Origin: Aeromonas diversa CDC 2478-85
Lineage (GTDB): Bacteria > Pseudomonadota > Gammaproteobacteria > Enterobacterales > Aeromonadaceae
Assembly (NCBI RefSeq): GCF_000819805.1
Contig: NZ_CDCE01000020.1
Span: 76,726 to 140,725 of the forward strand
Direction of reading: 5' to 3'
DNA: 64,000 bases
Shown: in pieces, positions 16,380 through 27,183 of the stretch
Layout of the letters: the number at the start of each line of letters is the position of its first letter
Position numbering within the stretch: the stretch's first letter is position 1
Notes under the pieces: generated by a model
Seen by the model: the letters and a program-made list of their open reading frames with translations, nothing else
The model's database searches: none
What the model was told of the DNA's origin: nothing
Translations under genes and position numbers: made by a program

Positions 16380-17489
16380 ATGCTGATCCGTCGTTTCCCG
16401 GTCTTTAATCGTCGTCTCGGTTTGGTGGCTTATGGCCTGGATTATCCCCGCCAGGAGCTGCAGGAGCGAGACTGGGAGTGGTTGGTCACCCATACCCGGC
16501 TCATGGCGCAAGGCCGGCAGTATTTACTCTCTTTTTCCTATCAGGCGCTCGATGAGCAGCGCCCCCTGTTGTTTGACGCCGACCTGATTCCCCTGATCCA
16601 GGCCAGCTCCGAGCGACTGCCCGCCTCGTTTCCCGTATTGCAGGAGTGGCGTGTTCGCCGCCGCCGTCTGGCAGTCCACCGCGCCCGGATCCATGAGCGC
16701 TGGCAGGCGATAGCACAGCTGCATGTCTTTGAACTCGGTGAGGAGGGGTGCAGCGAACCGGGCGACCAGAAACGGCTGGTGATGGGGATATGTGCCTGGC
16801 AAGACTTCATCCCGCTGCGCGATGCGGGGGTCGACTTCTTTGCGGGGGCATTTCTCGATCGCCCCATGTTGATCCACCGGCGGGAGGATGAGCCGGATCA
16901 GCATGTGGTGCAGGAGATACTGCAGTTGATCTGCCTGGAGGGGTTCTCGTTTCCCAAGGTAGCGACGCTGCTGGAAAAAGACACCTTCCTGCCGGGACAG
17001 CTGCTGGGCTATGTCAACTCATCGGGCTTTGAGCATGTGACCCCGATTACCTCCATCGCCAGGGCATTCTCCTATCTGGGAGAGGAGGAGCTGCGCAAGT
17101 TTGTGCTGGTCTACGGGCTGGCGCGCCAGAGCCGTCATCTGCCCGAGGTGTGCAGCCGGATGGCTATCTCCAAGGGGCGCTTCTGTGAGCTGCTTGCCGA
17201 GCGTTATCTGCAGGGGGAGGGGAGGAGCTGGGCCTTTCTGGTGGGGATTGCCATGGAGAGGGAGTTGCTGCCGGCGCATCTGTTTGGACAGCTACCCGCC
17301 ACGGTGCGACAGGCGATGGAAGAGCGTCGGGGGCCCCTCTTCGAGCTGTACCGTCTGGTGGATGCCTATGACCACGGCCATTGGGAAGCGCTCAAGACCC
17401 TCTGCCTTCCCTTTGGCATGTCGCCCGTTGCGCTGGTCACGCCCTATCTGCAGGCACTGCAGTGGAGTCACTCGTTTCCCCTTACCTGA
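16380..17489 (+). CDS. Degenerate EAL-HDOD signalling protein (CdgJ/YuxH type)
   Basis: A 369-residue cytoplasmic protein. The start LIRRFPVFNRRLGLVAYGLDYPR aligns with the beginning of EAL domains (usually QPIFD...AYELLFR), but the catalytic Glu of the ELLFR segment is replaced (YGLDYPR), so phosphodiesterase activity is unlikely. The C-terminal half is an HDOD domain (ITSIARAFSYLGEEELRKFVLVYGLA). GAGG precedes the ATG, 7 nt after the diguanylate cyclase stop. Vibrio CdgJ is a related protein linked to motility. A role as partner or sensor for the cyclase is inferred. Confidence 0.8.
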   Translation: MLIRRFPVFNRRLGLVAYGLDYPRQELQERDWEWLVTHTRLMAQGRQYLLSFSYQALDEQRPLLFDADLIPLIQASSERLPASFPVLQEWRVRRRRLAVHRARIHERWQAIAQLHVFELGEEGCSEPGDQKRLVMGICAWQDFIPLRDAGVDFFAGAFLDRPMLIHRREDEPDQHVVQEILQLICLEGFSFPKVATLLEKDTFLPGQLLGYVNSSGFEHVTPITSIARAFSYLGEEELRKFVLVYGLARQSRHLPEVCSRMAISKGRFCELLAERYLQGEGRSWAFLVGIAMERELLPAHLFGQLPATVRQAMEERRGPLFELYRLVDAYDHGHWEALKTLCLPFGMSPVALVTPYLQALQWSHSFPLT

Positions 17490-17520
17490 CAGCGAGTCGG
17501 GGAGGATGGCCGAGGTGATG

Positions 17521-17552
17521 CCCCGTTGCCGGCGGGAACTGCGGCAACGGGG
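17521..17552. terminator. Strong hairpin between convergent genes
   Basis: An 11-bp perfect stem CCCCGTTGCCG / CGGCAACGGGG with a 10-nt loop, in the gap between the HDOD gene and the Hfq-like gene. No T tract is present on either side, so termination is likely but not certain. Confidence 0.5.
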
Positions 17553-17559
17553 ATGAAGC

Positions 17560-17904
17560 TTACTGGTCGCTACCCTCGTCGCTGCGGGAGGAACCATAGG
17601 GGCGCGGTGCCATGGTCACGCGCGGCTTGCGAGCACGCTGAATGTTGACCTGGGGGCGACCGGAGTGCATGGCAATGGTGGAGATCTTGGCCTTGTAGAC
17701 CAGCTGCTGGTTACCGTGGGCGTCGGTTAACAGTACGCTGTACTGGTCAAAACCGCTGATGATACCTTCCAGCTTGATGCCGCTGACCAGAAAGATGGCG
17801 ACCGGAGTACGGTTCTTGCGGAGCCAGTTGAGGGCAGAATCCTGACCATTACCCAGGGAAAATGCCTGTTCAATGGTGGAGTAGCTGGGGGATTCGGTTG
17901 TCAT
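17560..17904 (-). CDS. Hfq-like Sm-fold RNA-binding protein (divergent)
   Basis: A 114-residue protein with an Sm/Hfq core. GQDSALNWLRKNRTPVAIF corresponds to the Q-D-x-x-L-N-x-L-R start of Hfq, GIKLEG and FDQYSVLL to Sm1, and VYKAKISTI to Sm2. Unlike canonical enterobacterial-type Hfq, it has a roughly 20-residue N-terminal extension, Phe in place of the distal-face Tyr, and YKAK where Hfq has YKHA, so the uridine-binding His is lost. The C-terminal 40 residues are basic and Gly/Ser-rich. The gene is not beside miaA/hflX, where the standard hfq lies, so this is probably a paralogue. It is a single gene convergent with the HDOD gene. Confidence 0.82.
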   Translation of the reverse strand: MTTESPSYSTIEQAFSLGNGQDSALNWLRKNRTPVAIFLVSGIKLEGIISGFDQYSVLLTDAHGNQQLVYKAKISTIAMHSGRPQVNIQRARKPRVTMAPRPYGSSRSDEGSDQ

Positions 17905-18084
17905 AAGTTATTGTCCCGCGGAAAAAATGGAAGTGGCGCTTGATTGTGCAAAATGGTCTGGGGCTTGTCAAAGCCAATCTGGGGGGACATGACCGCCGCG
18001 CCAGCCCTGCTATCTCTGCCTTCATGCTGGTTTGCCGACCCTATCACTGCGATAATCGCACCTCGTTTTTTTAGCCGGTTAGGG

Positions 18085-19359
18085 ATGCCTTTGTCTCTTC
18101 ACCCTGATGTGCCAGCGTTTCACCATGACGCCACTGCCTGCGAAGAGTGTGATCTGCTGATCCCACCTGCCGTGTTGCAGCCTGGTGAGGCCTCCCGCTG
18201 CCCCCGCTGTGGTCACACTGTGGTGCGCTGTCACAGCCATCCCCGTCTGCGACCACTGGCTTACGGTCTGGCCACGCTGATCATGTTCCTGCTGGCCAAC
18301 AGTTTCACCTTCATGTCCTTTTCCAGCCATGGGTTGGGGCGGGAGATGACCTTCTTGCAGACCATCACGGCACTGGCCGATGCCGGCTACCTCTTTCTGG
18401 CCGTGGTGCTGAGCGTTACGCTGATCGCGTTTCCTCTGGTGTATATCTGTTCGCTCATGCTGGTGGTCTGGCGTCTGGACAAGGATCTGCATCCTAGCGC
18501 GGTGCGCTCGCTGGGACGCGCCCTGTGCCGGATCCGCCCCTGGTTGATGGTCGATGTGTTCCTCATCGGCGTGCTCATTTCGCTGGTCAAGCTGATGGGG
18601 ATGGCGGACATCACCATGGGGGCGGGCTTCTGGGCCTTTGTCGGCTATACCCTGATGTTGATAAAGACCATCTCGACGCTGGACATTCACTGGCTGTGGC
18701 ACCACCTGTTCGGGCCGGTTCCTGCTGTGCTGGCGGAGGATGAAGAGCGAATGGCCCGTGAGGCCGGCCTCATCGGCTGCCATGTCTGCGGAGCCTTGGG
18801 TGCCCAGGGACAGGGGCGCTGCCACCGCTGTGGTAGCCGGCTTCACAGCCGAAAGCCGGCAAGTCTGCAGCGCACGCTGGCGCTCCTGGTCACGGCCTCG
18901 ATCCTCTATATCCCGGCCAACCTTTATCCCATCATGGATACCGTCTTCTTGGGGGATGTCAGCCCCTCCACCATATTGGGGGGGGTGGTGCTGCTCTGGG
19001 GGCTCGGCTCTTATCCGATAGCGGCCGTCATCTTCCTGGCTAGCGTGGTGGTGCCCCTTGCCAAGCTGATCGCCCTCTATTGGCTCTGTTGGCAAACCCA
19101 TTCGGGGCGTATTCGGGATCCTCTGGCCCGCCTCAAGCTCTATCGCATGACCGAATTTGTCGGACGCTGGTCGATGATCGACGTGTTCGTGGTCGCGATT
19201 CTTGCAGGGCTGATCCGCCTCGACAATCTCATGACCATCTATCCCGGCCCTGCCGCCGTCTCATTTGCCGGCGTGGTGATCATCACCATGATCGCCGCGA
19301 TGAATTTCGATCCCCGTCTCATCTGGGATCTTCAAGAAGGAGAACGCGACCTTGAGTGA
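18085..19359 (+). CDS. pqiA: PqiA-like membrane protein
   Basis: Inner-membrane subunit of the Pqi envelope lipid-transport system. It has two repeats, each starting with a cysteine pair set (CEECDLL...CPRCGH and CHVCGAL...CHRCGS) followed by four hydrophobic segments, as in the PqiA/YebS family (rubredoxin-like zinc sites). From the ATG at 18085 it is 424 aa, close to E. coli PqiA (417). An in-frame extension to 17944 is not family-like. Its stop overlaps pqiB by 8 nt, and the three genes form an operon. Confidence 0.9.
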   Translation: MPLSLHPDVPAFHHDATACEECDLLIPPAVLQPGEASRCPRCGHTVVRCHSHPRLRPLAYGLATLIMFLLANSFTFMSFSSHGLGREMTFLQTITALADAGYLFLAVVLSVTLIAFPLVYICSLMLVVWRLDKDLHPSAVRSLGRALCRIRPWLMVDVFLIGVLISLVKLMGMADITMGAGFWAFVGYTLMLIKTISTLDIHWLWHHLFGPVPAVLAEDEERMAREAGLIGCHVCGALGAQGQGRCHRCGSRLHSRKPASLQRTLALLVTASILYIPANLYPIMDTVFLGDVSPSTILGGVVLLWGLGSYPIAAVIFLASVVVPLAKLIALYWLCWQTHSGRIRDPLARLKLYRMTEFVGRWSMIDVFVVAILAGLIRLDNLMTIYPGPAAVSFAGVVIITMIAAMNFDPRLIWDLQEGERDLE

Positions 19360-21001
19360 GCGTAAGAAACGCTGGAAGGCGGGCTCGGATTTTTTGAGCT
19401 CCGCCGCCGCCATCTGGATGGTGCCCTTGGCAGCCCTGCTGATGGGGGGCTGGATGCTGTTCCAGCACTGGTATGAGCAGGGGCCGCTGGTGACCCTGAC
19501 GGTGGCGCGGGCCGAGGGCATAGTGGCGGGCAAGACGCCCATCCGGGCCCGTGATGTGGACATAGGCCGTATCGAGAGCGTCCAGCTGAGCGAGGACTTC
19601 TCCCACGCGATTCTGCAGGCACGCATCAACAAGCCGGCGGCGGACATGTTGCGGGGCGACAGCCTGTTTTGGCTCGTCAAGCCGAGAGTCGGGCGCGAAG
19701 GGGTGTCGGGGTTATCCACCCTGCTCTCGGGCTCCTATATCGAGCTCGCGCCGGGCAAGAGCGGGAAGGCCAAGAAGCGTTATCAGGTGCAGGATACGCC
19801 GCCCCTGGCCTCCAATGATCAGAAAGGGCTCCACATTACCCTCACCAGTCGTGACACCAGGGCGCTGGGGATCGGCTCGCCCGTCCAGTTCCAGGGGTTC
19901 TCCATCGGTCAGGTCGAGCAGATGAGCTTCATCCCCGAGAAGGCCAGGATGGAGTACAAGATCTTTATCCGCGCCCCCTATGACTCCCTTGTGAGCAGCA
20001 ACAGCCGCTTCTGGATGACCCCGGGGTTTGAGGTCTCGGTCAGCAGCGAGGGGATGAAGGTGAAGATGGACTCTTTGGAGACGCTTCTCGATGGGGGCAT
20101 CACCATGGGGCTGCCCGATGGATGGAGCGCCGGTGAGCCGGTCAAGGATCACAGCCGTTTTACCCTGTTCAAGGATGAGTCCAGCGTGCTGGAGGGGAAC
20201 CTCAGCCAGTTCATCAACTATGTCTTCCTGTTCCAGGACAGTCTGGCCGGACTCCACCCCGGGGCGGCGGTCCAGTACCGCGGGATCCGGGTCGGCACCG
20301 TGGTCTCTGTGCCCTACCTCGTGGACGACAAGCTCTATAACACCTTCAACAAGCACACCATACCCGTGTTGGCCCGCATCGAGGTGCAGCGTTTGAGCTA
20401 CCGTTATGCCGATTCGGATCATGAGCAGTGGCGCAAGCTGTTTGAGCAGCAGTTCCGCCAGGGGTTGCGGGCCTCGGTCAAGACCTCCAGTCTGCTGACC
20501 GGCGGCAAGATCATCGATCTCAACTTCTATAACGAAGTGACCCCCTACCAGCCGCTCACGGTCAAGAAAATGCCGGTCTTCCCGACCGTGACCGCCGGCT
20601 TCGACCAGATCGAACGCAAGGTCAACAAGATCCTCGACAAGTTCGCCGATATGGACGTGGAGCAGACGCTGTCCCAGGTGAACCAGACCCTGGCGACCCT
20701 GGACAAGACACTGCAGAGCGTACGTTCGGTCAGCAGCAATCTGGAGACCCTGACCGGTCAGCAGGCCGCCCATGAGCTGCCAGACTCGCTCAACCAGAGT
20801 CTGCGCCAGTTGCAGCAGACGCTGCAGAGCTATGACGGGGAGTCTCGCACCAACCGGGAGCTGCAGAAGTCCATCTCGGCACTCAACCAGATGCTGCATG
20901 AGTTACAGCCCTTGGTTCGCTCTCTCAATGAGCAACCCAATGCGCTCATTTTTGATCGCAATAGCAACCCCGATCCCCAGCCGAAACGAGGTGAACGATG
21001 A
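19352..21001 (+). CDS. pqiB: MCE-domain protein PqiB
   Basis: Periplasm-spanning MCE protein thought to form a channel between inner and outer membranes for lipid transport. One N-terminal membrane helix (WMVPLAALLMGGWMLF) precedes three MCE domains starting near residues 46, 160 and 285, then a long C-terminal helical region (LNQSLRQLQQTLQS) that would form the needle. It is 549 aa (E. coli 546). The start is TTG with AAGGAG upstream. It overlaps pqiA by 8 nt and pqiC by 4 nt (ATGA), so translation is coupled. Confidence 0.93.
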   Translation: MSERKKRWKAGSDFLSSAAAIWMVPLAALLMGGWMLFQHWYEQGPLVTLTVARAEGIVAGKTPIRARDVDIGRIESVQLSEDFSHAILQARINKPAADMLRGDSLFWLVKPRVGREGVSGLSTLLSGSYIELAPGKSGKAKKRYQVQDTPPLASNDQKGLHITLTSRDTRALGIGSPVQFQGFSIGQVEQMSFIPEKARMEYKIFIRAPYDSLVSSNSRFWMTPGFEVSVSSEGMKVKMDSLETLLDGGITMGLPDGWSAGEPVKDHSRFTLFKDESSVLEGNLSQFINYVFLFQDSLAGLHPGAAVQYRGIRVGTVVSVPYLVDDKLYNTFNKHTIPVLARIEVQRLSYRYADSDHEQWRKLFEQQFRQGLRASVKTSSLLTGGKIIDLNFYNEVTPYQPLTVKKMPVFPTVTAGFDQIERKVNKILDKFADMDVEQTLSQVNQTLATLDKTLQSVRSVSSNLETLTGQQAAHELPDSLNQSLRQLQQTLQSYDGESRTNRELQKSISALNQMLHELQPLVRSLNEQPNALIFDRNSNPDPQPKRGER

Positions 21002-21558
21002 TCCGCTGCGTGACCATTCTGATGCTGGCCCTTGGGCTTGGGGCCTGCGCCTCCACCGCACCTACGGTGCACTACTACTCGCTGGGGTTGCCTCAGGCGC
21101 AGACGCTTCCTGCCCGTGCCCCCGAGCATGAGTTGCGCCTGGCCCCGCTCTCCATCTCGGATCAGATAGACTCGGTCAGCCTGGTCTATGAGCTGGAGGG
21201 ACATGAGCTCACCTTTACCGAGCGCCATCGCTGGGCCGGGACGCTGGACGATCAGCTGGAACAACTGACGATCAGCGGTCTCTCCAGCCGCCTGCCTGGC
21301 TGGGCTCTGCGTGATAATGGTGGCAAGGGCAATCGTCTCTCCATCCGGCTGCAGCAGTTTGCCGGCCGTCACGATGGCATGGCGGTATTGGCGGGGCGTT
21401 GGCGCCTGGAAGGGGAAGATGGGCGTGTGCTGCTGGAGCGCCCCTTCAGCCAGGTGAGGCCGTTGCCGGCCGATGGCTACAATGCGTTGGTCGGAGAGCT
21501 TGCCAAGGGGTGGAACCAGCTACTCGACGAGATTGCCGCCGAGGTGATCCGCGACTGA
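20998..21558 (+). CDS. pqiC: Lipoprotein PqiC
   Basis: Outer-membrane lipoprotein of the Pqi system, expected to receive the tip of PqiB. The N-terminal signal ends in a lipobox (LGLGACAS), with the acylated Cys near residue 17. The ABC-type auxiliary lipoprotein domain (HYYSLG...) follows. It is 186 aa (E. coli 187). The ATG overlaps the pqiB stop. A terminator follows directly. Confidence 0.9.
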   Translation: MIRCVTILMLALGLGACASTAPTVHYYSLGLPQAQTLPARAPEHELRLAPLSISDQIDSVSLVYELEGHELTFTERHRWAGTLDDQLEQLTISGLSSRLPGWALRDNGGKGNRLSIRLQQFAGRHDGMAVLAGRWRLEGEDGRVLLERPFSQVRPLPADGYNALVGELAKGWNQLLDEIAAEVIRD

Positions 21559-21561
21559 TGA

Positions 21562-21587
21562 AAAAGCCGGGCGATCGCCCGGCTTTT
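21562..21587. terminator. Bidirectional terminator between pqiC and ompA
   Basis: GCCGGGCG-AT-CGCCCGGC stem flanked by A and T runs. It serves the convergent pqiABC and OmpA transcripts. Confidence 0.85.
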
Positions 21588-21602
21588 GCTATGAAGGGCC
21601 GA

Positions 21603-22649
21603 TTACTGCTGGGTATCGGCAACCCCTTGTACCATGACCTCGACACGGCGATCCGGTGCCAGGCAGACGATCAGCTCACGCTTGTTTTTGCTGGTGCAGC
21701 TGTCGCCGGTGACGGGAGCTGCCTTGCCACGCCCCTCGGCGCTCACCTTGTCAGCCGGAATCCCCTTGCTCACAAGATAGCTGGCCACCGTTTGGGCTCG
21801 TTTCTGGGAGAGCGCCTGGTTGTAGCCATCTGAGCCGATCCGGTCGGTATAACCGATGACGGTGGCTGTGCCGTCCTTGGGACGCTCCGCCTTGATCTGC
21901 TCATAGAGGGTATCGAGCGCACCATAGCCTTCGGGCTTGAGGGTGTGTTTGTTGAAATCAAACAGCACGTCGGCATTGAGGGTGAAGTTCTTCTCGACCA
22001 TCTGGGGCTCGGGGGCCGGGACCGGGACCGGTGTCGGGGTGACGGCGGCGACCTGGCCGAAGCGATAAATCATGGCCAGAGAGAGCAGGCCATTGTCCAT
22101 GCTGACGCCGGTGTCACGGATGTCGTCATTGCCGATGGGGGTGGTGTACTGGTATTCGAAGCGTGCTGCCCAGTCACGGTTGATGGCGTACTCGACACCG
22201 AGTGCGCCGAGGAAGGCGCCACCATTGTCGTTTTCGAATTGATCGCTGTCGGCCCAGACATAAGCGCCGCCCAGACGGGCATAGATGTCCCATGCATCGC
22301 TGACGGGAATGCCGAGTTTCATAGAGAGCTGGGCCAGTTGGGCGCTTACCTCATCGGTTCCGCTCAGTCCACCCATAGTGGCGGTGTACTTGTACTTACC
22401 AAGCCAGTCATAACCCAGCTCGAAACCGACATTTCTGTTGAGTTGATAGCCGACCAGAGCACCGAGACCCACATCGTCTTTGCTCTCATCCGTGATGGCG
22501 GCGCCAGTGAAGGCCGGGTCGTAGTCGACACCGTAGAAGTTGGACCAACCGAGCTTGCCGCCCGCATACCAGGTGTTGTCCTGTCCTGCCGCCTGTACCG
22601 TGGCGGCAAAGGAGCCGGCGATCATAATGGCCACTACGCTCTTTTTCAT
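21603..22649 (-). CDS. ompA: OmpA-family outer-membrane protein
   Basis: A signal peptide (about residues 1-20, ending VQA) leads into an eight-strand OmpA beta-barrel with GGKLGWSNFYG and alternating aromatic strands up to about residue 200. A proline-rich hinge (TPTPVPVPAPEPQ) connects to a C-terminal peptidoglycan-binding OmpA domain with NADVLFDFNKHTLKPEG and TDRIGSDGYNQALSQKRA; a cysteine pair lies in that domain. It is 348 aa (E. coli OmpA 346). Aeromonas often has several OmpA copies; only one is seen here. Confidence 0.93.
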   Translation of the reverse strand: MKKSVVAIMIAGSFAATVQAAGQDNTWYAGGKLGWSNFYGVDYDPAFTGAAITDESKDDVGLGALVGYQLNRNVGFELGYDWLGKYKYTATMGGLSGTDEVSAQLAQLSMKLGIPVSDAWDIYARLGGAYVWADSDQFENDNGGAFLGALGVEYAINRDWAARFEYQYTTPIGNDDIRDTGVSMDNGLLSLAMIYRFGQVAAVTPTPVPVPAPEPQMVEKNFTLNADVLFDFNKHTLKPEGYGALDTLYEQIKAERPKDGTATVIGYTDRIGSDGYNQALSQKRAQTVASYLVSKGIPADKVSAEGRGKAAPVTGDSCTSKNKRELIVCLAPDRRVEVMVQGVADTQQ

Positions 22650-22807
22650 GGGTTGCCTCTGCTTTAGTTCTGATAGTGACGGGGCCCTGAGGGGGACCTC
22701 GGTTCACGACAGCCATAAACATGAACTACTCAATACTAACGGTGCGGTATAAAAAAACAACGAAAGGCTTCGAAAGGGGCTTGTTGCCATTGATGGCAGA
22801 GGGAAGA

Positions 22808-22829
22808 AGGGCCGGCGTGAGCCGGCCCT
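22808..22829 (-). terminator. Hairpin downstream of the GCAT gene
   Basis: AGGGCCGGC / GCCGGCCCT stem with a GTGA loop, 8 nt after the lipase stop on the minus strand. It is followed by TTCTT rather than a full T tract. Confidence 0.6.
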
Positions 22830-22836
22830 GAACGAG

Positions 22837-23841
22837 TTAGTGAGCCAAAAACTCGTAGTGACGTTCGATAAAATCGCCGGCCCGCTCGGCCAGAGCCGAG
22901 TGCACCAGGGTGGTGGGGTGCACCTGATCAAAGAACATCTTGCCACCACACTCGCGGGAGGCCGCAGCGCGGCTGCCCGGAGAGGCGACGGCCTGTGCCA
23001 GCAGCGGGTTGCCGGCGATGGCCAGGCGTTGGGCCGCGGTGATGGTGCTGGGGGCGCTGTTGTCTGCGGAGAAGGGTTTCCACACATAACCACCGTCGTA
23101 GCAGGGGGTCTGGGTATCGGTCAGGCCGAACTGCTCGGGGTTTTGCATCATCTCGTCAAACTGCTTGTCGATCTCGAACAACTGCACCGCACCCGTGGGA
23201 GTGAGCTGACGAGTGAGGTTGAGCAGCAACTGGTTATGATATTGGGAGACGTGACGAACCTTGTCGACGACCTTCTGGCTGCGTGCCGACGGCACTGAGC
23301 CCAGGTCCGGCAAGTTGAAGAAGAGCACCTGCTTGGCCCCTTTCATCACCACCCGGTTAGCCGCATCCTGGATGCTGTCACGCACTCGGCGGGCATCTTC
23401 TTCCTTGTTCCAGCCGTAGGCCAGATAGTCGTTGGCGCCGACCCAGAAGATCACCAGATCGTCGGTGTTGAAACGATCCTGCTCGAGAAACTGGGTGATC
23501 TCGTAGTCCAGGTTGTTGATCACCTGATACTTGGGATCCCAGGCCCACAGATTGAGCCAACCCAGCTTGTTGTAAGCAACCGCAGTGGCGCCCCCTTCGG
23601 CGGCGTTGACGATCTTGAGGCCGGGGAAGCGATCTTTAAGCTGCTCCAACCAGACCGGACCATTGCTAAAACGCCCCTGATAGTAAGGGGGGCTGGAAGG
23701 GAGATAGCCGTGCATCTTGGCGTACATCTTTCCGGTATCGGAGAGGCTGTCGCCAAACATCACGATGCGCGTGAATTGGGGGCCGGCCGCGTGGGCAGAG
23801 ACCGCCATCAGCCCGAACAGGCCAATCAGTATCTTTTTCAT
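22837..23841 (-). CDS. Secreted glycerophospholipid-cholesterol acyltransferase (GCAT lipase)
   Basis: Exported lipase/acyltransferase of the GDSL (SGNH) family, a known Aeromonas virulence factor that transfers acyl groups from phospholipids to cholesterol. The signal peptide covers residues 1-18 (ending SAHA). The catalytic Ser lies in IVMFGDSLSDTG (about residue 32), the Asn/Asp block in VGANDYLAYG, and the His in FDQVHPTTLVH. Two cysteines (TPCYDGG and RECGGKM) match the disulphide loop that is nicked on activation in A. hydrophila GCAT. Its 334 residues match the known enzyme (about 335). Confidence 0.95.
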   Translation of the reverse strand: MKKILIGLFGLMAVSAHAAGPQFTRIVMFGDSLSDTGKMYAKMHGYLPSSPPYYQGRFSNGPVWLEQLKDRFPGLKIVNAAEGGATAVAYNKLGWLNLWAWDPKYQVINNLDYEITQFLEQDRFNTDDLVIFWVGANDYLAYGWNKEEDARRVRDSIQDAANRVVMKGAKQVLFFNLPDLGSVPSARSQKVVDKVRHVSQYHNQLLLNLTRQLTPTGAVQLFEIDKQFDEMMQNPEQFGLTDTQTPCYDGGYVWKPFSADNSAPSTITAAQRLAIAGNPLLAQAVASPGSRAAASRECGGKMFFDQVHPTTLVHSALAERAGDFIERHYEFLAH

Positions 23842-23896
23842 TATTTTTTCTCTGGTTATGGGTCAGGGTTGTACTGACCCTGCTTCGTTCATGGTG

Positions 23897-23924
23897 CCGA
23901 TCAATCTGGGAAGTGATTGATCGG
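23897..23924. promoter_or_regulatory. Perfect inverted repeat upstream of the GCAT gene
   Basis: CCGATCAATC and GATTGATCGG, separated by 8 nt, lie 55-83 nt upstream of the lipase start codon. There is no T tract, so it resembles an operator rather than a terminator. The binding protein is unknown. Confidence 0.45.
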
Positions 23925-24055
23925 TTTCATCCTAAACAAGATCCCGTGCCCGAGTGAGTGGTCCGATGAGAAAAAGCGATTCCCCTCTCATTTTTCACAA
24001 GGCTTTCACGCCGGCATCACCAGAATGGGCGCCATCACAAATGAGGAGTTGAATG

Positions 24056-24436
24056 ATGAACAAGATGATGCCTGCTGCCCTGATCCTGATGGCCTCCCTG
24101 AGCGGTGGTGCCCATGCCGCCTTCACGGGGCCCCAGCAGCAAAATGCCGTGACTGCGGTTCAGGTCAAGGACGCCAGCGATGATAGCTGGGTGACCCTGG
24201 AGGGTAAGCTGGTCAAGCATCTGGGCGGGGAGAACTATCTGCTGCGCGATGCCAGTGGCGAGGTCGAGGTCGAGATCGACGGGGATGTGTGGCGCGGTCA
24301 GGCGGTTGGGCCGAACGATACCATTCGCCTCTACGGTGAGGTGGACCATAGCTGGAACCGGGTCGAGGTGGAGGCGAAGCGTCTCGAGAAGGTGGGGGCC
24401 GCCCCCGTGAGCAAGGGGGGCTTCGTCGCCCAGTAA
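24056..24436 (+). CDS. YgiW/YdeI-family periplasmic OB-fold protein
   Basis: A small exported stress-tolerance protein of the bacterial OB-fold (BOF) family. A signal peptide ending GGAHA is followed by FTGP and the OB-fold core with VTLEGKLVKHLGGENYLLRD and EVEVEIDGDVWRG. It is 126 aa from the ATG at 24056, which has AGGAG at 7-nt spacing; an adjacent ATG at 24053 is only 4 nt away. E. coli YgiW is 130 aa. The function is poorly defined; members are linked to peroxide, metal and acid stress. Confidence 0.82.
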   Translation: MNKMMPAALILMASLSGGAHAAFTGPQQQNAVTAVQVKDASDDSWVTLEGKLVKHLGGENYLLRDASGEVEVEIDGDVWRGQAVGPNDTIRLYGEVDHSWNRVEVEAKRLEKVGAAPVSKGGFVAQ

Positions 24437-24453
24437 GCCCCAGAGGATAATAC

Positions 24454-24483
24454 GACGCCGGCATCTTGCCGGCGTCTTCGTTT

Positions 24484-24485
<2 letters not shown>
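24454..24485 (+). terminator. Terminator between the YgiW-like gene and clpB
   Basis: GACGCCGGCA / TGCCGGCGTC stem with a TCT loop, then TTCGTTTTT. It overlaps the very end of the convergent clpB gene. Confidence 0.85.
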
Positions 24486-27057
<2,572 letters not shown>

Positions 27058-27114
27058 CGCATTCCCCTCTAAAAGAGACGCCGCAGCGCGGCAACAACAA
27101 CTTTCTGAAAGCAA

Positions 27115-27144
27115 AGATGAGGGTTAGGTCAGGGATTTCAAGGG
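27115..27144 (-). promoter_or_regulatory. Sigma-32 heat-shock promoter of clpB
   Basis: On the minus strand CCCTTGAAA (27136-27144) and CCCTCATCT (27115-27123) are 12 nt apart. They are very close to the sigma-32 consensus CTTGAAA-N11-16-CCCCATNT, and lie 58 nt upstream of the clpB start. Confidence 0.82.
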
Positions 27145-27178
27145 CGCCGCTGCCGTTTTTTTACTCAGTAGCGGCGCC
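27143..27178. terminator. Hairpin between pgeF and clpB
   Basis: GGCGCCGCT / AGCGGCGCC stem with an 18-nt loop, just after the pgeF stop. There is no T tract on the minus strand. It abuts the clpB -35 box. Confidence 0.4.
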
Positions 27179-27183
27179 TCGTA

